Shown: positions 10,368 to 22,886, counted from the first letter of the stretch. The stretch is 35,390 nt of DNA from Gamsiella multidivaricata (GCF_025024155.1 NW_026251858.1:1-35390); one strand, 5' to 3'. Notes: generated by a model from the sequence alone, not told the origin. Numbers and translations: made by a program.

Positions 10368-13300
10368 ATGTCCCGGAGGTCCTTCTCCGCCGTCAGCTCC
10401 AGCTCGCCGGTCGCTTCCCAGAAGCGTTCCTGGGTCAAAACCGCAGTCGCTTTTATACCCTTCCTCGCCCTCGTCATCTCCGCATGGCTTTATGCCATCC
10501 ACCTCGACACAGTAGCCAACCAATCCATGGTCCGGTCCAAGGAACATGCAAGGAGTTCCAAGGAGTCCAGTTCGTCAAATGATCCGCAGTCGACTTCATC
10601 TAATCAGGAAAACATTGTTATCGGCGACAGCAAGGACAATATATTTTACTTTGTCCAGGTAATTAGCATGGAAACGCAAAGGCCTCATGCGAGGAGGAGA
10701 GAAAAAAAAGAAAGAGGGGTGTGTGTGGATATGACTCCCGCATGCACTGAACGTAAAAACTTGTGATCACTATACTTCGCTTGATCATTTGTCCGACTCT
10801 AATAACCATGCCCAATTGCTTTTTCGACATAGGTGTCTGATCTACATATCAGCATGTTTAGGAAAGCCAGTACCGCCAATTTCTATACATTCCTCTCTAC
10901 GGCTCTGCCTCTCGTCGAACCCTCATTTGTGGTTGTCACAGGCGATCTCACGGATGCGAAGGATAAGCATCTCGTTGGCTCGATGCAGTACATGGATGAG
11001 TGGAACACCTACAGGGACGCACTCGAGGAGTCCGGCGTGTTGACAAAGCGGAACGGATCCTACTGGCACGACCTTCGAGGTAACCACGACTGCTTCGATG
11101 TGCCCAGCTGGGACAGTAAGGAGAACATGTTTAAGGATATGAGTGCGACCAGGGCGCCAGGGTTCATGTTCGATGTCAAAACGGATTATGGCAAGTATGG
11201 CTTTATTGGGATCGACGCATGCCCCAAACCGGGACCGGCAAGGCCGTACAACTTCTTTGGGTTGTTCGAGACACCGGACATGGACAATCTGAAGCGGCGT
11301 CTAGAGCTGAGCAAGGGCAACAATCATACTTTTGTGGTAGGTGCATGGGTTATTCAGGTGTTTGTGCCAGTGATGCACAAAAAATGACTAAGAAGTGTTT
11401 CATTCTGTTTTTTGCTGTAGTTCTCGCATTACCCAGTGACGACCACGATGTTTGGCGAGACTTCTCTCGGTGAGAGCTTTGCAGATCTTTCAAAGTCATT
11501 CAGCGTATATATGTGTGGTCATTTACACAAGCTGAAGTGGGGTAAGAGACAAATATGCAGTTAACATTTCGGAGCAACTGGCACATGTTACCGACTCCTA
11601 ATCTTGTGCTGTATATCTAATTGTGTTATAGGCTTGGGAGATGCACTTCAAACATATCAGCCAACACACTTTCTGGAATTAGAGGTCGGAGATATGAAGC
11701 AAAACGGGATCTACAGGATTATGGTCGTCGATCACGACATGATTTCATTCACGGATGTACCCATGTCCACAAAGACTATCCCATCGGCCCTCATGCCCAA
11801 CCTTGAGGTGGAGCAGGAAGTGGAAGGCGGAGTAGGAGAGGCCGATCCAGAGGGGCAAGAAGGTGGCGAGAAAACGGAGAGGAAACGGCCAGCATTAGGT
11901 CCCAGGCTACCCACCAACCCCATCATTGTGGTGTCGAACCCCAAGGACTCTCGATACCTGATTCCAAAGCACGAGCCCGTTGGCAGGATCGGAACGAGTA
12001 CTCATATTCGTTTCCTGGCGTGGACTGATAATCAGGTCCCTGATGGCGAACATGAATATGTGAGAAAGGACATCAGGATTGAGATTAGGATCGACGGGAA
12101 GCTGCATGAGAAACCCGCGCGCTTTGCAGGAACAAAGGCTGAGGACAAGACTGAGGACGAGGAATTTCTCCCGCTTTACGTGTCCGAGTGGGACCCACAG
12201 GTGTTCAGCGATGGAGGGGACCACGAGATGGAGATCAAGATCGTGGACAGATTTGGTCGTGTGGGAAGCAGCCGAACTGTCTTTAGAGTCGACGGAGAGC
12301 GATCCGACATGAAGGGCGGGTTTGCGGAGTGGATTATGTGGGTCAACATTGCGATGATGGTAAGTAACTCATGGAACGATTCAGTGTGCTCTCGTGTGAT
12401 CGTGATTTTATTCCTTTCAGGATGCTGACGTTTGCTTTACCTCTCATTGGGGAACTATAGCTGAAGGCGCTCTTCACAACAGGATACCTTGCAGTGGCCC
12501 TGCTTCTGTTGATCCTGCCAAAGCTTTACTCGCTTTACCTTCAGACCTCTCCGCCACCAGCAATTCCGTCAAATCCCAAAACTGCCACCGACATGTCTGC
12601 CGCGTATACCCGTGCGCATGGCGAAGCACAGTTCAAGAATGGATATGATGCATGGCTGGATCGAAAGCGTCGACACTTGTACCGCCTCTCCTCGACCCTA
12701 TCCTTCGGTTCGTCGGGCCACCGATTCTGGAACCGATTTGTGAACCACACGATCCACGCGCATGTCCTCCGCTTCGTCCACTTCTCGACCCAACCGCTGC
12801 TGTTCTACACGACTTTAATCTTTACGCTGATGCTGGTCACGGTTCCGCATTACTGGGGCAACTTTGTTCCTGCTGCAGGAGAGCAAGGACAGGGATACTT
12901 CTACTTGCAGGGAATTTACCTACCAAATGCCGGTGGACATCTGGGAGGCGGATTGGGCGCAGCAAGTTTGGACCCCGCAGGACCTGAGAGGGTTCATCGG
13001 CCGTTGAGCGTCCTCGCAGGTGCGATTTCATCTGTGACAGGAGGACGGCTGTCGGTTGCCACTGAAGGATCATCTGGATATGATAGCCTAGCAGGTACTT
13101 GGATTCCCATGGCAGATACATGGATGAGCGCCATCTGGACGGTAATCTACGACCTCGTTATCTTTTTGTACTACCTCACCTTGTGCGCCACGCCCTCCGG
13201 TTACTTGTACTCGCCCTCGAACCCGCACCGCCTCAGGCCTTATCATCGGACATGGTACATTCGGTGCCTGATCTTTGGTATCTGGGTATTCAGGTGCTGC

Positions 13301-13642
13301 TCAGTACTAATGACCGCAGAGCTGTATGGCCCAAGCGTGATCTGGACAGGCATCGGTACCTGGTGGCTCGTTGTGGTGGGCTGGTTAATGTTCATGGTCG
13401 GGTGGAGCCGGTCTCGAATTGAGAGAGATGTTCTTCTGCGGAGAGGAGACGATGATGCGATATATGGTGAAGACGTGGAGGTGACAGAGCGAGCCGCTGG
13501 AGGACAGGAGACAGTTGGACTGCTGGACGAGATCGATGAAGAGAGTGCGGCATCCGACGAGTTGGAGGTCCAAACAGGCAGCAATGGCACAAAGAAAAAC
13601 AAGCGCATGCAGAGGAGTCGATTGCTTCAGGCTGATGCTTAG
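10368..13642 (+). CDS. TMEM62-like calcineurin-type metallophosphoesterase, multipass membrane protein
   Basis: Exons 10368-10658, 10833-11336, 11421-11541, 11632-12359 and 12461-13642 (941 aa), all in frame. An N-terminal TM anchor (AFIPFLALVISAWLYAI) precedes a lumenal or extracellular phosphoesterase domain with the full motif set: VSDLH (98-102), GDLTD (134-138), RGNHD (about 179-183), FSHYP (266-270) and CGHLH (297-301). These are the metal ligands of the family. After a beta-rich domain with an acidic insert in exon 4, exon 5 encodes about five TM helices (for example LAVALLLLILPKLYSLYL and WLVVVGWLMFMVGW). This is the TMEM62 layout; its substrate is not firmly known. It converges on the KIAA0930-like gene with a 118-bp gap. 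Confidence 0.88.
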
Positions 13643-13760
13643 ATATTATCACATTTGTAGATTAAGATAAATAACCATAAAAAAATAGATTTTCATTTTT
13701 AAGTGATACACCACCTAGTGCCAGGAAGGTATCAAAACTACGTTCATTCGTATGGTAGAC

Positions 13761-15725
13761 TTAATTATTGCTATGATACGCATAGTCCATCAGCATGGCA
13801 GCGATCCCTGTCCAGGGCACGTTCACGAACGTCATGCAGCATCTCAGGCTTTGAGGTTGATTCACCAAGGCTTCAATTTCCTGTCTCGAACCCACGCCCG
13901 AAGAGCTGACGCCCCCTGTTGTTGCCTCCTGAGAGATTCCACTCCTGTAAGATGGCGTAGTTGAAATCGGCGGACGTTTTCCTGCAACCGGTGAGACCGG
14001 TGAACCATTATGATGATGTTCACTCCCATGACTCTGAGGCAGCGAGCCGTTCGAGGTGCCGCCGTTATGCGTAGAACTCGTGTCTGGTGCTGCAGCTGCC
14101 TGTGCCAAGGTCGCCAACGAAATCCGGCGCAAGGATTGGAAGAAGGATCCAGCTGAGAAAGACTTTGCAGGCGAACTTGGAATAGGAGATGATGGTTGTT
14201 TCGGACTGGGTGATGAAGGAGGAGGCAGTGATATGGTATTGATCCCGACTTTCTCGTGTCGATTGCCATTGGGGTGTCCGTTTGCATGACCGTTGGAATC
14301 TGTACCCGGGTTGGGAGGCAAATTCTTTCCTGTGGTCAGCCGAGTGGCCCTGGAATCTCTGACAGGTGAACTGGGTGTCGAAATGGGAGGACTTCCGGTG
14401 TCGGAATAGCTGAGTAGCGGATCATCCCTTACATTCGACGCGGTGATCGCCACCTATATGCATTTAGTTCACAATGACATGCGTTAGATATTATGAATGC
14501 GAAAGACTGGCAGTACAAAGTGTCAAAAAGTAAAGCGGAGAATATGTCAAATCGCATACCTGGGCATGTCCACGACCTCCAGGTCCTCGCATCATCACAA
14601 ATTCAGTCGGAACCGTGTGCGGACCAAACTTGAACCTCCTCCCGACTTTGGAAGCAGCCTTTTGCTGGTAGATCCCCAGAAGATTCTGATATCCTGCAGC
14701 TCCTTGGAACAACGTAATTTTGTTACCGCCAGCTCCTCCTACACCTCCTCGACCAGACGTAGCCGGAAACGGTTTCCCGACCTGCAACCCATCATTGCCT
14801 GGTGGCTGACTCCAATGAGACTCCTGATGATATGCTCTTGACCGCTGATGATATTGCTGTGTGTTTGAAGGTAGCCCTGGTGTGATCGTTTTCGCTGTAG
14901 ATGTGGGGAGCGTCACTGCCAACTCGACACAGAGGTACTCGCTATCCCGAACCATGAGCTGCTCAAAAGTATCTTCATAATCATCAATGACATAGTAGAT
15001 CAATGGCCAGGAGCACTCCACTGTGGCCTCCTTGACATCGACGCGGGATTTCGTCGGTAATGCATACACTCGTTTCGATACGTATTTTCGTGTGCAGGTC
15101 ATGCTAGTTTTTGTAATGCCGGTAATCGGGTTCGTCTCTGCTACTCGTGAACATACTGCCACTGTCAATTTGCACGGCAACTAGATTTGTCAAATGAATA
15201 GGGAATAGAACGTGCACGATGTCAGAATCAAGCCTTAGTTTGCACTAGGCAGCCCATTGTATAGAGCTCTTTCTCAAGGCGGCCTTGCGATGTCATGCAT
15301 CTCCTCACCTGCACAATGACGTTCAAAAAGAACGTGTCCTTCCACAGCACCACTGCCTCCTGCTCCGGCGCCAGGATATTGTGTCCCCCTACTGAATTAT
15401 CATAACCACCGCCTTTGACCTTCCGCTTTACAAAGACAGGATCGACGCCCAGCCCTCCGTTCTGGACTTCCATAGATACCCTCTGCACAAAGAACAGCAA
15501 ATCGTCGTTCCGGTCATCCGAATGCTCTGATAAGAAGAACTCGTGAAAGAGTTGTCGCCACCGTGGATCATGCGCGTCCATGTCATTTTCCCCTGCAGTT
15601 TCGGCATGTGATTCCTGAGCTTCTTTGTGTGCGTTGTGCTTGAGTCCTTCTTGAGCTCCACGATTGATGGGACCGTGGAGATTCTCTTTAACAAGGCGGT
15701 CGAGGATGGTCTTTAAATTTGACAT
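13761..15725 (-). CDS. KIAA0930 homolog (DUF2045 family)
   Basis: Exons 15725-15309, 15180-14560 and 14453-13761 (576 aa); both junctions are phase 0. I recognise the family from several blocks in order: WRQLFHEFFL followed by DDLLFFVQR, WKDTFFLNVIVQ (residues about 128-139, at the end of exon 1), YYVIDDYEDTFEQL and YLCVELAV (about 201-228), LFQGAAGYQNLLGIYQQK, FVMMRGPGGRGHAQ, and a C-terminal CMTFVNVPWTGIAAMLMDY. These match animal KIAA0930 in order and spacing. Exon 3 is a long Ser/Pro/Asn/His-rich linker that looks disordered. Molecular function is unknown in any organism that I know of. The 3' end faces the TMEM62-like gene. Confidence 0.85.
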
Positions 15726-17200
15726 GAGTGGAGTGTGAAAGCGTGATGATAGTATTTGAAGAGGATATTAGAATGAGGAGAGAGGGTTGAAAGAAGGTTG
15801 ATATATGATATGAAGTGGTAAGGACCCAATGGATTGTGTGAAGAAATAGAGGTGTGAAGTTGGTCGTTGAGTGTTCAGTCAGTAAAATATACGATTTGCG
15901 AGGGTACAGGGAGGGCCAATGGGTTGAGCTATGTAGTATGTAGCATAAGCGTATGTGGAGAACGGCTAAAGGAATGGTAATGAGAGGGACAAATCGTCAA
16001 AGGAGTGAAAGTGGAATAAAAGAAAGGAATCAGTCCAGTCGGGTGCGTCCCCCTTGACTTTAAACATCTGCACCCCTACCTCCTACCCCTACCCCTTTCT
16101 TGGATGGTTCCTGTTCATGAAAGCATAAAAGGGGCCAAAGGAATGGGCCATGTGGGCAAAAAGGAATGACAAAACAGAATGGCCTTCTTCTGCACACCAT
16201 AGACCAGTGCGTGACCCAGCCATGAGAGAGCAATTGCCGTGGTGGTTTATCTGCAGGAAAAGCAACGTGTGCGTGAGTGCAATGGGTCTTGCATAGTCCA
16301 AGGTGTGCTTGACCATTGGCCTGGTACTTACTATTATGCATACTTCAGGAGATGCCAGTCAGTCGGAGTAATTGTGCAATTGAATCAAAAATTGGTGGCA
16401 ACGCGTGTTCGTTCGACTTATATTTTACTTCTTGCTATGCGTTTCTCCTTTGCCAGGGGGGAGAATGAGTCTCGCGTTGAAAGAATAGGATCATTCACAC
16501 AGCGCCATCTTCTTACTGTCCATTAGAAAGCGACCCAGTATTTAAGGAGCAGCCTTACAGCGCACAGGCACCGAAAACTCTAACGGTTTAGGGCTAATTG
16601 GGACCATGTGCCGATCGTTTCTTTGGACTTGTTAGGATATCCCCCACAGCAATTGATGTATAGGCTAGACGAGTATTGTTTGTTAAGAGAAGCTTGACGC
16701 TAGACTATCATTCCGCGCCACACACTAAGCAATTCTTGCTCTAGATGGTCGTATATTTCGCTGTATTCAGGGACCTATCTCGACAACATCGTTAGTTTCT
16801 CCATGAGCAGCTGCGCTCCATAGGCGTGCTGCATTTTAATATCCATCTAAGACGTTTCCTGCATGCTACATACATGTGAAAGGAGGTAGTTATCAAAATA
16901 CACATCTTAGGACCAGAGGGGTAGCTTGCAAAATAACGACATCCTTCTAGGCCGCGCTATGGTAGCCGCTTAATGGTACTACGCCCACGAAGGTTTCGTC
17001 AACATCTTTTCTTTTTCTCTTTTTCCCCGTTGTCGTCCCTCTCGTCCCTCTCGTCCCTTTGCTCGCCTGCACTGCCTGCGCATTTTCAGGACGCAGTGAA
17101 TAAATTGAAGCGGCTCCAGGAGCTGAATATGGCGGCAGCGCTTAGTCGCTATGCAGTATTGAATAACCCATGGATGGAAACACCAAAATTGAGCTTATAG
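15726..17200. other. Gene-poor intergenic region
   Basis: About 1.5 kb between the KIAA0930-like start and the kelch fragment. Purine-rich sequence lies at 15730-16030, then CT-rich sequence (16060-16100), then ordinary AT/GC mixture. The small ORFs are unconvincing on either strand. I see no tRNA, 5S or snRNA that I can support. It likely contains the promoter of the minus-strand gene at 15725. Confidence 0.5.
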
Positions 17201-17521
17201 TTGTTACTTCTCCTCGCTCTCCGATCAATCATCCCCGTAGGCGATTTTATCTAGTCAGCCCATGGTCAATCGACTTGGATAACAGCGGCCGCAGCTCCAA
17301 CAGTATCAACAATACACTCCGTGCCGGCAGCGAGTCCATGGTCATTTCCTATATCGGTCGAGGCTTTAGCCTACAGTCGACCTCTGACAGGACTCTATGT
17401 ACAGAGCGGGGTCGTCATCACCAAAAAGCACTTTGACAAAACCAGCACTCAGTTCTATACTCTAGATTTGGCCAAACCGGTAGATAGTGATAGGCAGCAA
17501 TCAAGCTGCTCAGGACTGTAA
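17201..17521 (+). pseudogene. Broken 5' fragment of a kelch membrane-protein gene
   Basis: In one frame this encodes a Leu-rich stretch (LLLLLALRSII, like a signal peptide), an in-frame TAG at 17252-17254, then an open segment to the TAA at 17519-17521. The part around 17345-17480 (PISVEALAYSRPLTGLYV followed by QFYTLDLAKP) lines up with the N-terminal ectodomain of the two kelch proteins at the left end (SGAAYART..KLYVSGG..QFYSLDLAIP). A further stop just upstream (17198-17200) and loss of everything downstream, where the convergent WD40 gene begins at 17592, mark it as a relic. An unusual short gene is possible but unlikely. Confidence 0.6.
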
Positions 17522-17587
17522 CTGAATGATGCCAGCTCATTTCTATAGGTGTGAGATTTGCAATGGATGAAGTTTCGCCTCACGCTC

Positions 17588-17593
17588 TTTATT
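17588..17593 (-). terminator. Poly(A) signal overlapping the WD40 gene stop codon
   Basis: On the minus strand the end reads GGC TAA TAA AG: AATAAA starts at the second base of the TAA stop, and a second in-frame TAA follows directly. This would give a very short 3' UTR. Confidence 0.45.
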
Positions 17594-19016
17594 AGCCAGA
17601 GTTGATCTCGCCGAGGACCATGCTCTTATCAGAGCTACACGAAACGACTGTTCGACAATGATGTGTAGGGCAGATTAGGGGCTCATGTCAGAAAAGGGTG
17701 TCAAGAGGAACGTGTTAAAGAAATAAATCTGCCACTTACCGATCGGCTCTAAAGGATGAAAGTCTATTTCGTTCGCACTGGCTGTATGAGCGGAGCGTCT
17801 GCATGTTATCTGTTGCGTATCGATATTCCAAACAATTACAGATCCATCGCCTGAACCGGTTCCAATCATGGAGCCGTCTTTCGACCATGCTGGCCGGACC
17901 AAGTGAGCATCCAACCCGTGCTGCGCACCTTGCAGACTGTGCTGCAACCGATTCTCGACAGTCGATGTATGCCTCACATCCCATATGCGTACAATGTTGT
18001 CCATGGAATTGGACAGGAGCCGCGTGCCATCGGGCGAGAGACGGACGCCTGTGACAGTATCCGAGTGCCCAGAAAGCGCGTAAAGCGCTCTCCTCATCCG
18101 TAAGTCTAATGCTATGATGCAGCAGTTGTTGCCTGCGGCGAACACGACATCGCTCGATTGTGAGAAGCACACGGAGGTGATCGAATATTCCGCATCCAGA
18201 CTTTCTACTGCACTCGGTGTACGGAGATCCCATATCTGAAGCAGAAACGTTGAGAAATGAAAGAATGATCAGCTCCCGATTTCTTCGTTAATTGACATGG
18301 TTGTCTCCGCATACAGTACAGCCGTTGGGACACCATACCTTGACTGAGCCGTCATCAGATCCACTGGCCATGAGCTCTGGTCCATTCCTTGCTAATGAGC
18401 AGCTGCTGACGGCTGAAGTGTGGCCTTTGCAGTTTTTGATCCGCTGGCCTGTCTGTGCGTCAAAGACACCGCAAGTTCTGTCTGCACTGGCTGTGAACAC
18501 CATACTGACGGAGCAAAAAAAAGAAAAGAAGTTATTGACCAGTTGTTTTGTCGAGGATGTTTAGAGTACAGCTGTTGCACTCCATACCTCGCATCTCTGG
18601 ACCACCGAAGTTCATGAATGGCTCCAATGTGTCCTCGGATAATGCCACAGTTGTCACTACCGCCAAAAGTGTTCCATAAATCTAATAATTGACAGACAAT
18701 CCAATAAAACGAACCCAATTGCCCAATTACCCAAATGAAGCCCTGTGCAGCGTGGCGGGCAAACAATGAAGACCTTACAAATGCTCTTTTCGGCTCCTGC
18801 AGACGATATGTGATGTCCTGATGGGCTGAACTGGCAGGTATAGACTTCCGCAGTCTGTCCCTGGAGGATTCTTGTCGGTGTTTGAAGTGCTGCACCCTCG
18901 CGGTTTTTGAAGGCCATTTTATGAGCGATGGCTCGTTCCCATGGAGATGCCTCATCTGGTCGTTGGCGTTTGAAAAGTGAAATGTCGAGAGTCGGCGGTT
19001 CTTTGCGCTTGTCCAT
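17592..19016 (-). CDS. SNRNP40: U5 snRNP 40 kDa WD40 protein (SNRNP40 homolog)
   Basis: Exons on the minus strand: 19016-18779, 18681-18588, 18504-18339, 18235-17740, 17647-17592 (349 aa; the human protein is about the same size). All junctions restore family sequence, for example EKSI-Y-LWNTFG, RDA-S-MVFTASADRT, GSVK-IWDLR and HPLEPI-V-VSCSSDK. About seven WD40 repeats follow a basic N-terminus (FKRQRP), with recognisable GH...WD cores: GHIGAIHEL, GHTSAVSSC, GHSDTVTGVRLSPDGTR and SNSMDNIVRIWDVR. The family member is a propeller scaffold in the U5 snRNP and activated spliceosome, in the nucleus. The short last exon (56 nt) carries the end of the final blade. Confidence 0.9.
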
Positions 19017-19458
19017 GCGATCTCAGTTGTAAGTTTGAAGGATGGTTTTCAAAGGATGTAGAAAGTCATAGAAGAGCTTCGCCCTGAAAATAAAAAGTTA
19101 CTTTATGCAACTCATTTTATTTATTGCTCAGAGAGCTTTGAAAGACTTGGCGTGCTAGACTAGAGACGAGCGATATGAAGGGTTCAAAAGCATCTACTCC
19201 ATGCCTGATGAAACAACGTGAGTCTTTCATAAAGCTCCTTGTAGAAGCCGTGCGCGTAAACGTTCTGGCGAGTCCCAAGCTCGCACAAATTTAGTGGCCA
19301 TATTTCTACACCAGAAATTAACATTCCACAATTGAGTACGCCAAATTGAGAAACACACTGCACCTGACGCATACTCAAAAGTGAAAGGCTAGAGATCAAC
19401 ACAGCCCGCTCTAATTCACATCTCAACCACCACCGCACAAACCACCACCGAATCGATC
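19017..19458. promoter_or_regulatory. Region between divergent SNRNP40 and HTH genes
   Basis: 442 bp separate the two start codons. No ORF of interest and no clear TATA box; an A/C-rich leader precedes the ATG at 19459. Promoter function is inferred from gene orientation only. Confidence 0.35.
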
Positions 19459-20513
19459 ATGGCAGAGGAGAGCGTTATACCTATCTCTGTCGCAGGAGAT
19501 CTCACTCTCATGGCAACAACTACTCTACATGACATGATTACAACACCGACCATTGCACAAGGCACAATCGCTGTACCGGTCTCAAGAGAAGAACTCGCCG
19601 ATGCTACGGCACGGACAACTACAGAAGCGATAGGTGCAGCCATGGCTGCACTACAGGGCGTCGATATTGAGATGACCACAGTTACACTACCTAGTATAGA
19701 AAGCGAGGAGCCCAGCACCGGCACCAGTGACATTACCGCTGCTATCACCGACATCGGAGATATTACGACCACCGCACCTACAGCTCCTCCATTCAAGCGC
19801 CAGCGTCACCAACAAAAGAGTCCCCCCACTGCACATGCTAAACAAGTACCCGTTGACCCCAATAACCCCAACCCACCCGAAAAAGACAACGTCAAGCGCG
19901 ACCAGGGCGAGCTGCGCCGGAACGAATATTCGATCCTGATTCATGTCTACCGACAAATGCTGACCCTCCCCTCAGACGTACGGTCGAAATTCGGGAGCTC
20001 ACTTCGGGATCAACTCTCAAATTTGACAGGCGTGGGATTCAGCACGGCGCAAAAGGCGATTAAGTTCTCGAAGAATGGCCACATTCCTATCGAAAATGTC
20101 TCTCGAGTCGGGAGAAAGCCCAAGGTGCTGGATGATGAATACGGAAAGAAGGTCCGGGAAGTCGTCGAGCGCATGAACCGCTTGCGTGAACCGGCTTCGG
20201 CGACAAGAATCCAGCAGGCACTCAAGACTGACTATGGGCTCGAAGTCAGCATCACGATGCTGCGACGCGATTTATTGAGACTTGGTCTGCGTTGGGAGCA
20301 AGGTATGCGATATGCGAGCTATTGCTTATAATTTTTGCTTATGAATGTTGCACTTGCAGACAAAAGCAATTGATTTGTGTTGTATTCTCGCTTTTATCAG
20401 GCCCATCTACGCGGACATCTACATGGAAGACTCGTCCGATCCAGAATAAGCGGAAGAAACTCAGGATGGAGCCCGAAGCAGAACCGGCATTGGCGCAGCA
20501 AAATTTATCGTGA
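19459..20513 (+). CDS. HTH-only protein related to Tc1/DDE_3-type transposases
   Basis: Exons 19459-20302 and 20401-20513 (318 aa), joined in phase 1 (GTATGC...TATCAG). Residues 1-110 are Thr/Ala/Ile-rich, low complexity and acidic. KRQR (113-116) may be a nuclear signal. Residues about 150-280 show a helix-turn-helix (TGVGFSTAQKAIKFSKNG), a basic RVGRKPK linker, and a second winged HTH (ATRIQQALKTDYGLEVSITM, then LRRDLLRLGLRW). This order is that of the DNA-binding half of Tc1/mariner-like DDE_3 proteins. After LRWEQG the catalytic domain would be expected; instead the protein ends with a Lys/Arg-rich segment (NKRKKLR) and an acidic tail. It could be a domesticated DNA-binding protein or a truncated transposase. 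The intron call is moderate; without it the protein ends at 20331. Confidence 0.65.
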
Positions 20514-20857
20514 AGAGACACGACTCTCAGAGGAGCATCTGAATTATCGCAGTCGCCATCATTTGTACAATATTTCACCACTACAATTTCATCAATTGAG
20601 TGTCCTTCTGTAATAAAAAAAAAAAGAACATGTACTGTACAGCGGAGTCATGTGACGGATCTAGCGACCGAGGGGTAAAAGAGCTGAGCATCAACCCATG
20701 CATCGCTTGTCTTCTATTGTTCTTTTCTGGAGTCCGAGAAACAGCAGTACGCACCATAATACAGAACTAGCACCAGGAGTCACCAGCATTCGCCAATCGC
20801 AATATAAACCCCATTTCAGCAACATAAACCGAGACATCAATCTGATCGTGGCTAGCA
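20514..20857. other. Short intergenic region before TFB2
   Basis: 344 bp. It contains TAATAAA followed by an A-run (20611-20625), a likely poly(A) signal for the HTH gene, and the TFB2 promoter. Nothing else is supported. Confidence 0.4.
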
Positions 20858-22769
20858 ATGTCAAAGTTCCAAACATCTATTCACGAGTACTTGGAGACAC
20901 TACCGCTACAGACTTTCAATCGACTCTATCAGAAGCCGGCAACATGTCTAGCCATTTTTCGGTATGGATTTTTCTATCGTGCATGACTTCTGAGCTGCCA
21001 GTTGCTCTCTGCAAGACCAGGAACTTGTGTATGAACAGGGTCTCACTTTGTCTCATGTAATTTGTAGGCTTTTGCCACCACTCGGAAAACAGATTGTCAT
21101 GTCCAGTCTCTATGTCGATACACCGATTTCCGTTGCGGATATGAAGCTATGGTTCAAAGGAAGTTCAGGACTGCTGTGAGTGTTTAGTCTGATCCATGTA
21201 TCAGTGAATCGTACTCTTGATATCGATTGGAAGGGATTTTTGTGGTACTGAAAGACACTTTACATTTGACGCATAGTAAGCACAAGGAAGCGATGCAGCG
21301 ACTCAAGGCACTCAATATTTTTTCAGAAGAGCGAGGGAACTACACGATGAACGCTACATTCCTGGAGCAATTCAGGAACGCCTTGACAGGAGGGTGGGTC
21401 CCCATGGATGCCGAGCCATTGTTTTTTACTCGACTGCATCCATACTAATATGCGATGCTCTTTTGCCGATAAACACATAGGGGGGATTCACAGAGCTTTG
21501 GATTGGCGACCTCGACACCGGACAAGCATCATGTTGACATTGCCTTTCTGGACGACTACGCTACCAAACAATGGGAAGCCATTTTGCATTTCATGGTCGG
21601 GACAACAGAAGGCCGACCACCCTGCAAAGGTGTTTTAAATCTGCTGGGTCGAAGTGGACTCATGACTGGAGGCTCTGATAGTGCGCATGGCGACAGTATG
21701 GACGCACGGGATTTTGCCAGCCAGATGGCTCGTCAGGATTTCGGCGTACCTAAAATCACACACAAGGGATTCCAATTCCTGCTGCAGGACATCAACACCC
21801 AAGTATGGGCCTTCTTGCTCCAGTATCTGAACATGGCAGAGAGTTTGAACATGGATCTAGTCGAAGTCTTGACGTTCTTTTTCCAACTTGGATCACTGGA
21901 GCTGGGGAATGATTACTCATCTGAGACATTGACGCCGACACAGACACATCTGCTGGAGGATTTGAAGGCATATGGAATCGTATACCAGCGAAAGAGGGGC
22001 AGTCGGCGGTTTTATCCAACGAGGTTGGCAACAACATTGACCTCCGGAACACCCGTTATGCTGGGATCACACACGAACGCCACCAAACTCGCGGCAGCAG
22101 CAGCAAGGAAGGGCGAAGATGAGGAGGAGGATGATCATGGGTTTATTGTACTGGAAACCAACTATAGGATCTACGCCTATACTGGTAAGTTCTGGGACAC
22201 CTCTTGTAAAGACGATTGCTTAAGCGGTTGAGATTTAATTAATCGAAACCTCTAAATTTGTCTATTTAGATTCGCCACTGCAAATCGCTGTGTTGAACCT
22301 GTTTGTCCATCTTCGGGACCGATTCCCCAACATGGTAACAGGAGTCATCACCCGCGATAGCATCCGACGGGCCCTATCCAAGGGCATCACAGCGGAACAA
22401 ATCATCACCTATCTCACCGCACATGCTCACGCTCAAATGCGGAAACACACCCCGATTTTGCCATTGACAGTCGTTGATCAGATCCGACTTTGGGAGATTG
22501 AAAAGAATCGACTTCGCCCTCAGGCATCATGGCTGTACTCCAGTTTCAGTAGGCAGCAAGACTTTGAGAGCACGCTTGAGTATGCAAGCGAACTTGGTGT
22601 CGTACTCTGGTCAAACACGAAGAGGCGGATGGTGTGCATTAGTACGGAAGGACATACGCCGGTTGGAGCTTATGTCCGCAAGCTGATCAGCCGAAGCAAG
22701 GAGCCACAAGGACAGCAGGCGCAACAGCAACAGCAGCACCAACAACATGCGGCCTCTGTCGCATCATAG
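20858..22769 (+). CDS. TFB2: TFIIH core subunit Tfb2 / p52 (GTF2H4 homolog)
   Basis: Exons 20858-20961, 21068-21175, 21277-21393, 21481-22184 and 22270-22769 (510 aa). Exon 3's acceptor was chosen by phase: only GCATAG at 21271-21276 restores frame, giving WFKGSSGLL-KHKEAMQRLK. Family blocks: TFNRLYQKPATCLAIFR-LL near the N-terminus, NALTGGGDSQSFG, QWEAILHFMVG, GFQFLLQDINTQVWAFLLQY, MDLVEVLTFFFQL, RKRGSRRFYPTRLA, VLETNYRIYAYT-DSPLQIA, FPNMVTGVITRDSIRRAL, and QIRLWEIEKNRLR. The protein belongs to core TFIIH and is known to anchor and stimulate the XPB helicase in transcription initiation and nucleotide excision repair. The C-terminus adds a short Gln-rich tail. It converges on the F-box gene. 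Confidence 0.92.
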
Positions 22770-22880
22770 GCAGTTTATCCTCTTTTTGTCACCATACCTC
22801 CACAAATACGGCTGTGTGCAGGAGCTGTTTTAAGGATGCAAATGATTGTCTCAAAGTGTACATCACATCAAAGGCGACAG

Positions 22881-22886
22881 TAATAA
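22881..22886 (+). terminator. Probable poly(A) signal of TFB2
   Basis: An AATAAA (in AGTAATAAAGTC) about 110 nt after the stop, in the 239-bp gap between TFB2 and the convergent F-box gene. Position is good to within 1-2 bases. Confidence 0.5.

Noticed and set aside
16060..16526. Short ORFs on both strands in the 15.7-17.2 kb gap
   Set aside because: Under 100 codons, overlapping each other, with no homology I recognise and no splice continuation.
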